Origin: Albimonas pacifica
GTDB lineage: Bacteria; Pseudomonadota; Alphaproteobacteria; Rhodobacterales; Rhodobacteraceae
NCBI RefSeq assembly: GCF_900113695.1
Contig: NZ_FOQH01000011.1
Span: forward strand, 165,459-229,458
DNA: 64,000 nucleotides
Direction of reading: 5' to 3'
Shown here: in pieces, positions 41,516-49,671 of the stretch
Position numbering within the stretch: position 1 is the stretch's first letter
Layout of the letters: each line of letters begins with the position of its first letter
The notes under the pieces: model-generated
Seen by the model: only the letters and a program-made list of their open reading frames with translations
Told to the model about the DNA's origin: nothing
The model's database searches: none
Made by a program: the position numbers and the translations under genes

Positions 41516-43324
41516 ATGATCGACGTCTACCGCAAGCTGATGGACCTGCTCGATCCCGCCGAGCGGCGCCTGTTCTGGGCGGTGCTGGGGCTGTCGATCC
41601 TGTCGGGTTTCGCCAACCTGGTGGGCGTCGCCTCGGTGATCCCGTTCCTGGCGGTGCTGGCCGCGCCCGAGACGGCGGCGGGCGCCGGACGGCTGGGCGA
41701 GGCGCTGCAGTCGATGGGCCTGGCGGGGGGCGAGTCGCCGCCTTCCCTCCCTCTGCTGGGGGCGCTGCTGGGCGGGTGCTACGCCGCCGCCATCGCGGTG
41801 CGCGTCGGGACCATCTACGCCTCGCGCCGCTTCGCCGCCCTGCGCATGCACAGCATCGGCCAGAAGGTGATGGCCCGCCTGCTGCGCCAGCCCTACGCCT
41901 GGTTCCTCGACCGCCACAGCTCCGACCTGGTGAAGACCTCGCTGGTCGAGGTCGACGTGCTGGTCCAGGGCGTGCTGACCCAGTTCCTGGAGCTGGTCGC
42001 GAACGCCTGCATCGCGCTCGCCATGCTGGCGCTGATGGTGCTGGTCAGCCCGCTCGCGGCGGCGGTGATGTTCGCGGTCACGGGCGGCGGCTACGCGCTG
42101 GTCTACCTCGCGTTGCGCCCGCGCATCCGCGAGCTGGGCGAGATCCGCTTCGAGACCCTCTCCGAGCGCTTCCGCCTGGCGCTGGAGGCGATGACCGGCA
42201 TCAAGGAGGTCAAGACGCTGGGCCTCGAGCAGGCGATGCTGCGCCGCATCGGTCGGCCCTCCCTGCGCGGGGCGCAGGCGCTGGCGAGCGAGATGGTGCT
42301 CGGCCAGGCGCCCCGGCACGTGCTGGAGGGGGTGGCGGTGATCGGCATGATCGCGGTGGTGCTGGTGCTCGCCGCCGGCGCCGATCCGGCGAGCGGGGGC
42401 TACGCCGCGATCCTGCCCACCGCGGGGGTCTACGCGCTGGCGGGCGCCCGGCTCGCGCCCTCGATGCAGGCGGTCTATGCGGGGCTGAGCTCGATCCGCT
42501 CGCGCCGGCCCTCGCTCGACGCGATCCATGCCGAGCTGACCGCGGCGGGGGCCGAGTCGCTGGAGACCGCCCCCTCGCCGCCGCTGGCCCGCGCGCTGGA
42601 GCTGCGCGGCGTGCGCTTCGCCTACCCGGGGACCGAGCGTCCGGCCCTCGACGGGCTGGACGTGGAGGTGCGCTCGGGGACCCGGGTGGGGATCGTGGGC
42701 GGCACCGGCGCGGGCAAGACCACGGCGATGGACCTGATACTGGGGCTGCTCTCCCCCGACGCGGGCGAGATCCTGGCCGACGGCCGGCCCCTGCGCGGCC
42801 CCGCCGACCGGCGCGGCTGGCGGCGGACCCTGGGCTACGTGCCCCAACACATCTTCCTCACCGACGCCTCGGTGGCCGAGAACATCGCCTTCGGCGCCCC
42901 GGACGATGCGATCGACATGGCCGCGGTCGAACGCGCCGCCCGCCAGGCCGCGCTGCACGACTTCGTCGTGGACGAGCTGCCGCGGGGCTACGACACCCTG
43001 GTCGGCGACCGGGGGGTGCGGCTCTCGGGCGGGCAGCGCCAGCGGGTGGGAATCGCCCGCGCGCTCTACCGCGACCCCTCGCTCCTGATCCTGGACGAGG
43101 CGACCTCGGCCCTCGACACGCTCACCGAGCGGCAGGTGATGGAGGGGATCGCGGCGGCGGGCGCGCAGCGCACCGTGGTGATGGTCGCCCACCGCCTGAC
43201 CACGGTGCGCGACTGCGACGAGATCTTCCTGCTGGAGAACGGCCGCGTCGCCGCGCGCGGCGACTTCGAAAGCCTGCTCGCCGCCTCCGCCGCCTTCCGC
43301 GACATGGCCCGCGACCTAGCCTGA
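41516..43324 (+). CDS. ABC transporter, fused permease and ATPase (MsbA/PglK-like exporter)
   Basis: A 602-residue half-transporter that should act as a homodimer. The six-helix membrane domain spans about 15-320, with a long cytoplasmic coupling region RLALEAMTGIKEVKTLGLE. The nucleotide-binding domain spans about 355-600: Walker A GGTGAGKTTAMD, Q-loop PQHIFLTD, signature LSGGQRQRVGIARAL, Walker B LLILDEATSALD and the H-loop VMVAHRLTTV. The domain order is that of lipid-linked oligosaccharide and lipid exporters. It is the immediate neighbour of an exosortase, so export of a polysaccharide or lipid-linked glycan to the surface is a reasonable inference. Confidence 0.9.
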   Translation: MIDVYRKLMDLLDPAERRLFWAVLGLSILSGFANLVGVASVIPFLAVLAAPETAAGAGRLGEALQSMGLAGGESPPSLPLLGALLGGCYAAAIAVRVGTIYASRRFAALRMHSIGQKVMARLLRQPYAWFLDRHSSDLVKTSLVEVDVLVQGVLTQFLELVANACIALAMLALMVLVSPLAAAVMFAVTGGGYALVYLALRPRIRELGEIRFETLSERFRLALEAMTGIKEVKTLGLEQAMLRRIGRPSLRGAQALASEMVLGQAPRHVLEGVAVIGMIAVVLVLAAGADPASGGYAAILPTAGVYALAGARLAPSMQAVYAGLSSIRSRRPSLDAIHAELTAAGAESLETAPSPPLARALELRGVRFAYPGTERPALDGLDVEVRSGTRVGIVGGTGAGKTTAMDLILGLLSPDAGEILADGRPLRGPADRRGWRRTLGYVPQHIFLTDASVAENIAFGAPDDAIDMAAVERAARQAALHDFVVDELPRGYDTLVGDRGVRLSGGQRQRVGIARALYRDPSLLILDEATSALDTLTERQVMEGIAAAGAQRTVVMVAHRLTTVRDCDEIFLLENGRVAARGDFESLLAASAAFRDMARDLA

Positions 43325-43501
43325 CGCCGCCCGGGCCCGGACCGCACGCGCTCGCGCCCGGTCTCGCGCGCGTGAGCCGCGACGAAACCCGGCATGACGA
43401 CGGGAACGGTTCATGTTATCGAACGGCGGAGCCGATCATATTTTCGCCTCGATCCTGCGGCCGGGGCGGCCGCGGAGGGGGCCTGTTTCGACGTGGTGGG
43501 G

Positions 43502-45100
43502 ATGAACAAGGCGATCGCGAGCGACTGGGGCGCAACCTGGAACCCCTTCGGCATCTTCTGGCTGGCCATCGCGGTCGTCGGGGCGGCCCTGTTCTTCCTG
43601 CCCGGGCTGACGACCCTGGGCGAGGCCTGGCAGCTGGCCGAATACAGCCACGGGCCGCTGATCCCGCTGCTGTCCTCGTTCCTGCTGCTGCGCCAGCTCA
43701 AGGAGGTGCCGGTGAACGCCGGCCCCGTGCGCGACCGCTGGCCCGGGGTGGCGGTGGTGTGCCTGTCGCTGCTGGTCGGCCTGCTGGGACTGCTGAGCCA
43801 CATCGGCGACGTCTCGGCCTATGCGCTGATCATCTGGGTCTACGGGATGCTGCTGGTCAGCTTCGGGTGGAAGAACGGCGCCCAGCTCTGGCCGCCGGTG
43901 CTGCACCTGACCTTCATGCTGCCGCTGCCGGGGCTGATCTACTACAAGGCCACGACGACGCTGCAGTTCATCTCGTCGGACATCGGGGTCTGGGCGCTGC
44001 AGATGATGGGCACGCCCGTGTTCCTCGAGGGGAACATCATCGACCTCGGCGTCTACAAACTGCACGTGGCCGAGGCCTGCTCGGGCCTGCGCTACCTGTT
44101 CCCGATCATGTCCTTCTCCTACATCTTCGCGGTGCTCTACCGAGGGCCGACCTGGCACAAGGCGGTGCTGCTGCTGTCCGCCGTGCCCATCGCGGTGCTG
44201 ATGAACTCGTTCCGCATCGCCCTGGTGGGCGAACTGGTGAACGCCTGGGGCATCGAGCAGGCCGAGGGCTTCGGCCACCTGATGGAGGGCTGGGTGGTCT
44301 TCCTGGGCTGCATCGCGATCCTCTTCGGCCTCGCCGCCCTGATGCTGCGCCTGCAGCCCGCCCCCCGCATGGGCCTGTCGGAGGCGCTGGACCTCGACCT
44401 CAACGGCATCATGCCCGAGCTCGCCCGCGTGCGGCACACCCAGGCCTCGCCGGCGATGATCGCCGCGGCCGGGCTCTGCGCCGCTCTCGCCGCCGCCTGG
44501 TGGCTGTCGCCCCCGCGCGAGCTGCCGGCCATCGACCGCCAGCCCTACGCCCAGATGCCCGCCCGCATCGGCGAATGGACGCTGGTCAACCGCAGCGCGC
44601 CGCTGGAGAAGCGGGTCGAGCGGGTGCTGGGCGCCGACGACTACATCGGCCTGAGCTACGGCCATGCCGACGCCGCCGCGCCGGTCGAGTTCTTCTCGGC
44701 CTGGTATCACGACCAGACCAAGGGCGGGATCCACTCGCCCGAGGTCTGCCTGCCCGGCGGCGGCTGGGAGATGCACTCGATCAAGACCGTGGACCTGGCC
44801 CCGCGGCTGGGGGTCGAGGGCAGCTTCAACGTCAACCGCGCGGTGATCATCAAGGGCGGCTCGCGGCTGCTGGTCTACTACTGGTTCGACCAGTCCGGCC
44901 GGCGCATCGCCTCGGACTACGTCGCCAAGGCGATGCTGGTGGTCAACGGCGTGGTCGAGGGCCGCACCGACGGCGCCCTGGTGCGCCTGACCACCCCGAT
45001 CCTCGCGCGCGAGCGCGAGGCGGACGCCGAGGCCCGCCTGCTGGGCTTCCTCGCCCCCGCCGACGACGTGCTGCCCCGCTTCGTGGACGGCCGCATCTGA
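43502..45100 (+). CDS. xrtD: Exosortase, XrtD/VPLPA-CTERM type, fused to an EpsI-like domain
   Basis: About 532 residues. The exosortase part (about 1-290) has eight or so membrane segments and the catalytic triad: cysteine in VAEACSGLRYLFP, arginine in LMNSFRIALVG and histidine in EGFGHLMEGW. The C-terminal periplasmic EpsI-like domain (about 330-530) has ARIGEWTLVNRS, FFSAWYHDQTKGGIHSPEVCLPGGGW and VVYYW-like strands. XrtD-type enzymes cut and anchor proteins bearing a VPLPA-CTERM tail; I find none in this window. The start is uncertain: ATG 43502 and GTG 43493 follow GGAGGGGG at 43474, while the longer ATG 43394 begins in an AT-rich patch (43406-43445) that looks like the promoter. Confidence 0.9.
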   Translation: MNKAIASDWGATWNPFGIFWLAIAVVGAALFFLPGLTTLGEAWQLAEYSHGPLIPLLSSFLLLRQLKEVPVNAGPVRDRWPGVAVVCLSLLVGLLGLLSHIGDVSAYALIIWVYGMLLVSFGWKNGAQLWPPVLHLTFMLPLPGLIYYKATTTLQFISSDIGVWALQMMGTPVFLEGNIIDLGVYKLHVAEACSGLRYLFPIMSFSYIFAVLYRGPTWHKAVLLLSAVPIAVLMNSFRIALVGELVNAWGIEQAEGFGHLMEGWVVFLGCIAILFGLAALMLRLQPAPRMGLSEALDLDLNGIMPELARVRHTQASPAMIAAAGLCAALAAAWWLSPPRELPAIDRQPYAQMPARIGEWTLVNRSAPLEKRVERVLGADDYIGLSYGHADAAAPVEFFSAWYHDQTKGGIHSPEVCLPGGGWEMHSIKTVDLAPRLGVEGSFNVNRAVIIKGGSRLLVYYWFDQSGRRIASDYVAKAMLVVNGVVEGRTDGALVRLTTPILAREREADAEARLLGFLAPADDVLPRFVDGRI

Positions 45101-45126
45101 CGCGCAGGCCCCGCGCCCGCGCCCCC

Positions 45127-45155
45127 ACGCCCCGGCCCCGCGCCGGGGCGTTTTG
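45127..45155 (+). terminator. Intrinsic terminator of the exosortase gene
   Basis: ACGCCCCGGC/GCCGGGGCGT is a 10-bp stem ending in TTTTGCGTTT, 27 bases past the stop. Confidence 0.8.
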
Positions 45156-45485
45156 CGTTTCAGGCGAGGCGCGCGACGCCGCCGCGCCGGCCTGGCCCCG
45201 GGCCGCTTGCGTCCCTCACGACGCGCGCGAGGCCTCCCCCGCCCCGCGCCGACGCCCGGCGCCGGCCTTCGCAGGGACTCCGGACGTCAGCCGCAGGCGC
45301 GTGCCCAGGGCCTGACCCGGGGCCTCGCGCGGCCCGCAGGGGGCGCGACGCTCGAAGATCGCGCGAAGGGCGGGGGCGCGAAGCGGCAGCGTGGGCGCGC
45401 AGAAGACGCGCAGGCGCGGCGGGAACTCGGTCGAAACGGGGGGAGGCGGAAGAAGCCGCGCGGGCTTGCCCGAAGCGGCCGGCGC
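45156..45485. other. Gene-free gap between exosortase and YceI genes
   Basis: 330 bases of GC-rich sequence between convergent genes. No open frame here has a ribosome site or a recognisable product, and I see no repeat shared with other gaps. Confidence 0.5.
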
Positions 45486-46082
45486 TCAGTCGAGCCGGCG
45501 GGCGACCACGTGGGCGTCGATGCGCACGCTCAGGCCCACCATCTCCTCCACCGGCCCGCCGACGCCGTAGTCGCTGCGCACCAGCTCCGCGGCGACGTTG
45601 GCCTCGGCCGCATCGCCCTCGGCGGCGATGGCGACCTCGAGGTCCAGCGGCCGGGTCTCTCCCTTCACGGTCAGCACGCCGTGCACGGTCCAGTCGCCGG
45701 GGGCCGAGCGGCTGAAGCCCTCGCCCTCGAACACCGCCACCGGGTGGGCGGCGGCGGCCAGCCACTCCGGCTCCGCCGCCGAGGACGAGGCCATGTCGTC
45801 GGGGAACGCCAGGCTCGCCACGTCGACCTCGACCCGCACCCGGCAGGCCTCGGGGTTCTCGGGGTCGAAGGCGATCTCGGCCCGCCAGTCCTGGAACTCG
45901 CCGAACAGGCGCCGCCCCGCGACCTCGACCGAGATCGAGAGCCGGCTCGCCGCGTGGTCCACCTCCCAGTCCGCGGCGGCGGCGGGGGCGGCCGCCGATC
46001 CGGCGACCAGCAACGCCGCCCCGAGGCGCCGCGGCAGGGCCCGGCGGGCCCGGTGGGAAAGGTCGGCGCCGCGAGCCCGCAT
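45486..46082 (-). CDS. YceI family periplasmic protein
   Basis: 198 residues. An Arg-rich n-region and hydrophobic stretch (RRLGAALLVAGSAAAPAAA) form a signal peptide ending just before DWEVDHAASRLSISVEV. The YceI lipocalin-like barrel follows, with FGEFQDWRAEIAFDPENP, VRVEVDVASLAF and the late YGVGGPVEEMVGLSVRIDAHVVARR. YceI proteins bind isoprenoid or amphiphilic ligands in the periplasm; some associate with cytochrome b561. No b561 gene is adjacent. AGGACGGA lies before the ATG. The gene is divergent from the DUF188 gene. Confidence 0.88.
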   Translation of the reverse strand: MRARGADLSHRARRALPRRLGAALLVAGSAAAPAAAADWEVDHAASRLSISVEVAGRRLFGEFQDWRAEIAFDPENPEACRVRVEVDVASLAFPDDMASSSAAEPEWLAAAAHPVAVFEGEGFSRSAPGDWTVHGVLTVKGETRPLDLEVAIAAEGDAAEANVAAELVRSDYGVGGPVEEMVGLSVRIDAHVVARRLD

Positions 46083-46218
46083 GAAGTTCCGTCCTGCACC
46101 TCCCGCCAGCCTGCGGGGCCCGGGCAGGATGGCGCCGCGGCGACGGGGGCGCCAGTGCGCCCCTCCGGATCGTGATCGGGCTTCCCATCGCGCCGCCGGG
46201 GGCCTAGGAACCCTTGCC

Positions 46219-46686
46219 ATGACCGACGCGCCTTCCCGAACCGAGATCTACGTCGACGCCGACGCCTGCCCCGTGCGGGACGAGACCCTGCGCGTCGCCG
46301 CCCGCCACAAGGTCCGGGTGCACCTGGTCTCGGACGGCGGGATCCGGCCCAGCCAGGACCCGATGGTGAACGTGGTCTTCGTCACCGGCGGCGCCGACGC
46401 CGCCGACGACTGGATCGCCGAGCATATCGGCCCCCGCGACGTCTGCGTGACCAACGACATCCCCCTCGCCTCGCGCTGCCTCGAGGCCGGCGCCCAGGCG
46501 ATCCGGCCCAACGGGCGGCCGTTCGATGCGGCCTCGATCGGCATGGCGCTGGCCCAGCGGGAGCTGATGAGCACGCTGCGCGAGACCGGCGCGATCACCG
46601 GCGGGCCGCGGCCGTTCTCGAAGGCCGACCGCTCGGCCTTCCTCAACCAGCTCGAGACCTCGGTGCGCGCCGCCCTGCGCCGCTGA
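46219..46686 (+). CDS. YaiI/YqxD family protein (DUF188)
   Basis: A 155-residue protein with the hallmark N-terminus IYVDADACPVRDETLRVAARH, then VFVTGGADAADDWIAEHI, VTNDIPLASRCLEAGAQAI and the C-terminal FSKADRSAFLNQLE. The fold is PIN-like with conserved aspartates, and a nuclease role has been suggested, but the family is not characterised. The length is typical. The ATG is inside CTTGCCATG without a strong Shine-Dalgarno. Confidence 0.92.
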   Translation: MTDAPSRTEIYVDADACPVRDETLRVAARHKVRVHLVSDGGIRPSQDPMVNVVFVTGGADAADDWIAEHIGPRDVCVTNDIPLASRCLEAGAQAIRPNGRPFDAASIGMALAQRELMSTLRETGAITGGPRPFSKADRSAFLNQLETSVRAALRR

Positions 46687-46776
46687 CGCCGCGTCCGCGG
46701 GTCTGCGCCCTTGCGGGCGGGGCCCGCGCCGGCCATCCTCCCGCGCGTTCGACACGCCTGCGCGGGAGCCCTGCCG

Positions 46777-47946
46777 ATGCCCTCCGATCCCCTGCCCGGC
46801 CTGGAGCCGGGGCTCGAGCCCGGCTACGACGTCCCCGCCCTGCCCGGCATGAGCCTGGCCGAGATCGAGACGCCCGCCCTGCTGCTGGACCTCGACCTCG
46901 CCGAGGCGAACATCGCCCTGATGGCCGCCCGCGCCGCCGCCGCGGGCGTGGCGCTTCGCCCGCACGCCAAGTCCCACCGCTCGGCCGAGATCGCGCGGAT
47001 GCAGATCGAAGCCGGCGCCGCGGGCGTGTGCTGCCAGAAGGTCGCCGAGGCCGAGGCGATGATCCGCGGCGGCGTGCCCGACGTGCTGCTGACCAACGAC
47101 CTCGTCGACCCGCGCAAGATGGCCCGCGCCGCGCGCCTCGCCCGCACCGCGCGGATCACCGCCATCGCCGACGATCTCTCGATGATCCCCGCCTGGTCGG
47201 CCGCAGCCCGGGCCGAGGGCGTCGAGCTGCCGATGCTGGTCGAGATCGACGCCGGCTCCGCCGCCTGCGGGGCCGAGCCCGGCGCCCCTGCGGCCGAGAT
47301 CGCGAAGGCCATCGACGCCGCCCCCGGCCTGCGCTTCGCCGGCATGCAGGCCTATTGCGGGGTCGCCCAGCACATCCGCTCCCCCGCCGAGCGGCGCGCG
47401 AAGATCGAGGCCGCGGCCGAGCGCGTGCGCCTGACGCTCGACGCGCTCGAGCGCGCGGGCCTCGACTGTCCCTGGATCACCGGCGGCGGCACCGGGTCGT
47501 GGGAGTTCGAGGCCGCCGGCCCCTGGACCGAGGTGCAATGCGGCTCCTACGTGTTCATGGACGCCGACTACCAGCGCGACGCCGCCGCCCCCGGCCAGGC
47601 GCTGGGCGAGTTCGCCAACGCCCTGATCCTGCTGACCACCGTCATGTCCAAGGCCCGCCCCGGCGTCGCCATGTGCGACGCCGGCCTGAAGGTGCAGTCG
47701 ATGGAGAGCGGCCCGCCCCGGATCCTGGAGCCCGACCCCGGCAACAGCGGCCTCGAAGTGCTGGGCTGCGCCGACGAGCATGCCCGCGTGGCGGACCCGA
47801 ACGACCTGCTGCGTCTCGGCGACCGGCTGCGCATGACGCCCGGCCACTGTGACCCGACGGTGAACCTGCACGACTGGCTGGTGGGGGTGCGCGGCGACAC
47901 CGTCGAGCGGCTGATCCGCGTCTCCGCCCGCGGCCGGTCGTGGTGA
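46777..47946 (+). CDS. DSD1 family PLP-dependent enzyme (D-threonine aldolase/3-hydroxyaspartate aldolase-like)
   Basis: A 389-residue fold-type III PLP enzyme. The N-terminal barrel has IETPALLLDLDLAEAN and RPHAKSHRS, whose lysine should bind PLP; then GVCCQKVAEAEAMI, EIDAGSAACG, GMQAYCGVAQH and ITGGGTGSWEFEA, and the C-terminal metal site TPGHCDPTVNLHDW. The N-terminus GYDVPALPGM, CCQKV and the C-terminal SARG resemble BhcC, beta-hydroxyaspartate aldolase of glycolate assimilation, as far as I recall that protein. No bhcA, bhcB or bhcD homologue is in the window, so the broader family name is safer. GGGAG is 8 bases before the ATG. Confidence 0.88.
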   Translation: MPSDPLPGLEPGLEPGYDVPALPGMSLAEIETPALLLDLDLAEANIALMAARAAAAGVALRPHAKSHRSAEIARMQIEAGAAGVCCQKVAEAEAMIRGGVPDVLLTNDLVDPRKMARAARLARTARITAIADDLSMIPAWSAAARAEGVELPMLVEIDAGSAACGAEPGAPAAEIAKAIDAAPGLRFAGMQAYCGVAQHIRSPAERRAKIEAAAERVRLTLDALERAGLDCPWITGGGTGSWEFEAAGPWTEVQCGSYVFMDADYQRDAAAPGQALGEFANALILLTTVMSKARPGVAMCDAGLKVQSMESGPPRILEPDPGNSGLEVLGCADEHARVADPNDLLRLGDRLRMTPGHCDPTVNLHDWLVGVRGDTVERLIRVSARGRSW

Positions 47947-47971
47947 GCGGCGGCGCGCCCCGGAGCCTGTC

Positions 47972-48040
47972 GTAGGGCGCATTTCAATGCGCCTCGGCGG
48001 CCGGGGGGATGCGCGGTTGGCGCATTGAAATGCGCCCTAC
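47972..48040. repeat. Gene-end inverted repeat, complete copy 1
   Basis: Two perfect 22-base arms (47972-47993 and 48019-48040; core GGGCGCATTTCAATGCGCC) flank a 25-base loop. One arm begins 26 bases after the aldolase stop. The other supplies the TAG stop codon of the minus-strand VWA gene (48037-48039) and its last bases. Confidence 0.92.
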
Positions 48041-49284
48041 TCCACCAGCCGCATCAGCCGGTCCTTCTCGCCGTGGTCGTCCGGCCGGGCGAGCGCGTCG
48101 GCGAGCGCCTGGAGGCTGTCGATGTTGTGGGCCGCGCGGAAGCTGTCCACGTGGGGCAGCAGCGCCTTCACGCCCCCGGCCCGCGGCGCGAACCCGTCCC
48201 AGCGCAGCAGCGGGTTCAGCCAGATCAGCTTGCGCGAGCTCAGGTGCAGGCGCTCGGCCTCCGCCGCCAGCCGCACCGGGTCGTCGCGGTCGAGCCCGTC
48301 GGTGATCAGGATCACCACCGCGCCCTGCCCCAACACCCGGCGCGACCAGTCGCGGTTGAAGGTCTTGAGGCACTCGCCGATGCGCGTGCCGCCTTCCCAG
48401 TCCTGCGCCTCGCGCCCGCAGGCGGCGAGCGCCGCGTCCGCGTCGCGCTGCATCAGGTGGCGGGTGACGTTGGTCAGCCGGGTGCCGAAGGTGAAGGCAT
48501 GGACCTTCGCCCAGCCCGCGCCCTTCTCGTTCGCCGCCGCATGCAGGAAGTGCAGCAGCATCCGCGAATAGCTGCTCATCGAGCCGGAGATGTCGCACAG
48601 CGCCACGAGGTTGGGCCAGCGCACCGCCCGCGCCCGCGTCTTGAAGGCCGAGACGTCCCCTCCCTGCCGCATCGCCGCGCGCATCGTCGCCCGCCAGTCC
48701 GGCCGCTTGCCCGAGACCGACGGCCGCGTGCGCCGCGACGCGATCGGCTTCACCGGCAGCGTCAGGCGGGAGATCGCGCGCCTTGCGGCGAGCTGCTCGG
48801 CCGCCGTCATCTGCTCGAAATCGGTCTGCTTGAGCTTTTCGTCGGTCGAGAAGGTGAGGGTCGCGTCGAACTCGATCTCCTCGCCCTCCTCCTCGCCCTC
48901 GGGCGGGGGCGGGGGCTCGGCCTCGGCCATCAGCGCCTCGGCGGCGCGGCGCTCGGCGTCTTTCGGCGCGGGGGGCTCCTCCATGCTCTGCAGCATCGGC
49001 GAGAGCATGCGCATCATCTTCTCGAGGAACTCGGGGTCCCGCCAGAACAGCCGGAAGGTCTGGGCGAAGACCGCGCGATGCTCGGGGCGCGAGACGAAGC
49101 AGGCGTGCAGCGTCCAGTAGTAGTCGGCCTTGTCGGAGAAGCCGGCCGCCTCCACCGCCCGGATCGCGTCCGTCACCCGGCCCGGCCCGACCGGCAGGCC
49201 GGCCTTGCGCAGAGCGCGGGCGAAGTGGACGACGTTGGCCGCGAGCTTGCCGTCCTCGGGGATCTCCAGCGGCGCGAACTCCAT
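48037..49284 (-). CDS. VWA domain protein, CoxE-like
   Basis: 415 residues. The N-terminal half is helical (VVHFARALRKAGLPVGPGRV, then the YYWTLHACFVSRPEH region), with an acidic linker around 110-140. The C-terminal von Willebrand A domain has the MIDAS metal motif DISGSMSSYSR at about 237 and ILITDGLDRDD further on. CoxE-like proteins act as co-chaperones with MoxR ATPases such as CoxD in metal-cofactor maturation. A MoxR gene lies two genes upstream in the same operon, with a VOC gene between. The stop TAG is formed by the inverted repeat at 47972-48040. Confidence 0.9.
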   Translation of the reverse strand: MEFAPLEIPEDGKLAANVVHFARALRKAGLPVGPGRVTDAIRAVEAAGFSDKADYYWTLHACFVSRPEHRAVFAQTFRLFWRDPEFLEKMMRMLSPMLQSMEEPPAPKDAERRAAEALMAEAEPPPPPEGEEEGEEIEFDATLTFSTDEKLKQTDFEQMTAAEQLAARRAISRLTLPVKPIASRRTRPSVSGKRPDWRATMRAAMRQGGDVSAFKTRARAVRWPNLVALCDISGSMSSYSRMLLHFLHAAANEKGAGWAKVHAFTFGTRLTNVTRHLMQRDADAALAACGREAQDWEGGTRIGECLKTFNRDWSRRVLGQGAVVILITDGLDRDDPVRLAAEAERLHLSSRKLIWLNPLLRWDGFAPRAGGVKALLPHVDSFRAAHNIDSLQALADALARPDDHGEKDRLMRLVE

Positions 49285-49671
49285 TCAGGGCGCCTCGGCG
49301 TAGTTCGAGACCTCGATCAGGTTTCCGTCCGGGTCGTTGAAGTAGACGGACATGAAGGGGCCGCGCGCGCCGGTCTTCTGCACCGGGCCCTCGACGATGG
49401 CGGTGCCCTCGCCGGTCAGGCGGGCGACGACGTCGGCGAGCGGCAGCTCGGTCAGCAGGCAGAGGTCGCCCGAGCCGATGCCCGCGTAGTTGCGCAGCTC
49501 CATGCCCAGGGTCTGGAGGTTGATCTTCTGGTCCCCGATCTGCAGCGCCCGGCGGCCGGCCCCGAAGGTCACCGCCTCGACGCCGAGGGCGCGGGCGTAG
49601 AAGTCGACCGCCGCCTCGATGTCGCGCACGGTCAGGACCAGGTGGTCGATGGCGGTCACGATGCCGGTCAT
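49285..49671 (-). CDS. VOC family protein (glyoxalase/dioxygenase superfamily)
   Basis: A 128-residue single-module VOC protein. The N-terminal metal ligand is in AIDHLVLTVRD, then AVDFYARALG in the first beta-alpha unit, and the C-terminal metal glutamate in YFNDPDGNLIEVSNY. The size fits a homodimeric metalloenzyme or antibiotic-resistance-like binding protein. It sits inside a MoxR-VOC-VWA operon: its ATG shares a base with the MoxR stop (TGATG), and its stop abuts the VWA start (TGAATG). That tight coupling suggests joint function. The substrate is unknown. Confidence 0.9.
   Translation of the reverse strand: MTGIVTAIDHLVLTVRDIEAAVDFYARALGVEAVTFGAGRRALQIGDQKINLQTLGMELRNYAGIGSGDLCLLTELPLADVVARLTGEGTAIVEGPVQKTGARGPFMSVYFNDPDGNLIEVSNYAEAP

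Noticed and set aside
41197..45315. A 1372-residue plus-strand frame over the ABC/exosortase region
   Set aside because: It overlaps two well-supported genes in another frame and begins in the C-rich tandem repeat.
46777..47946. A beta-hydroxyaspartate cycle locus
   Set aside because: Only the aldolase-like gene is present; neighbours are DUF188 and a VWA protein, so a pathway claim is not supported.
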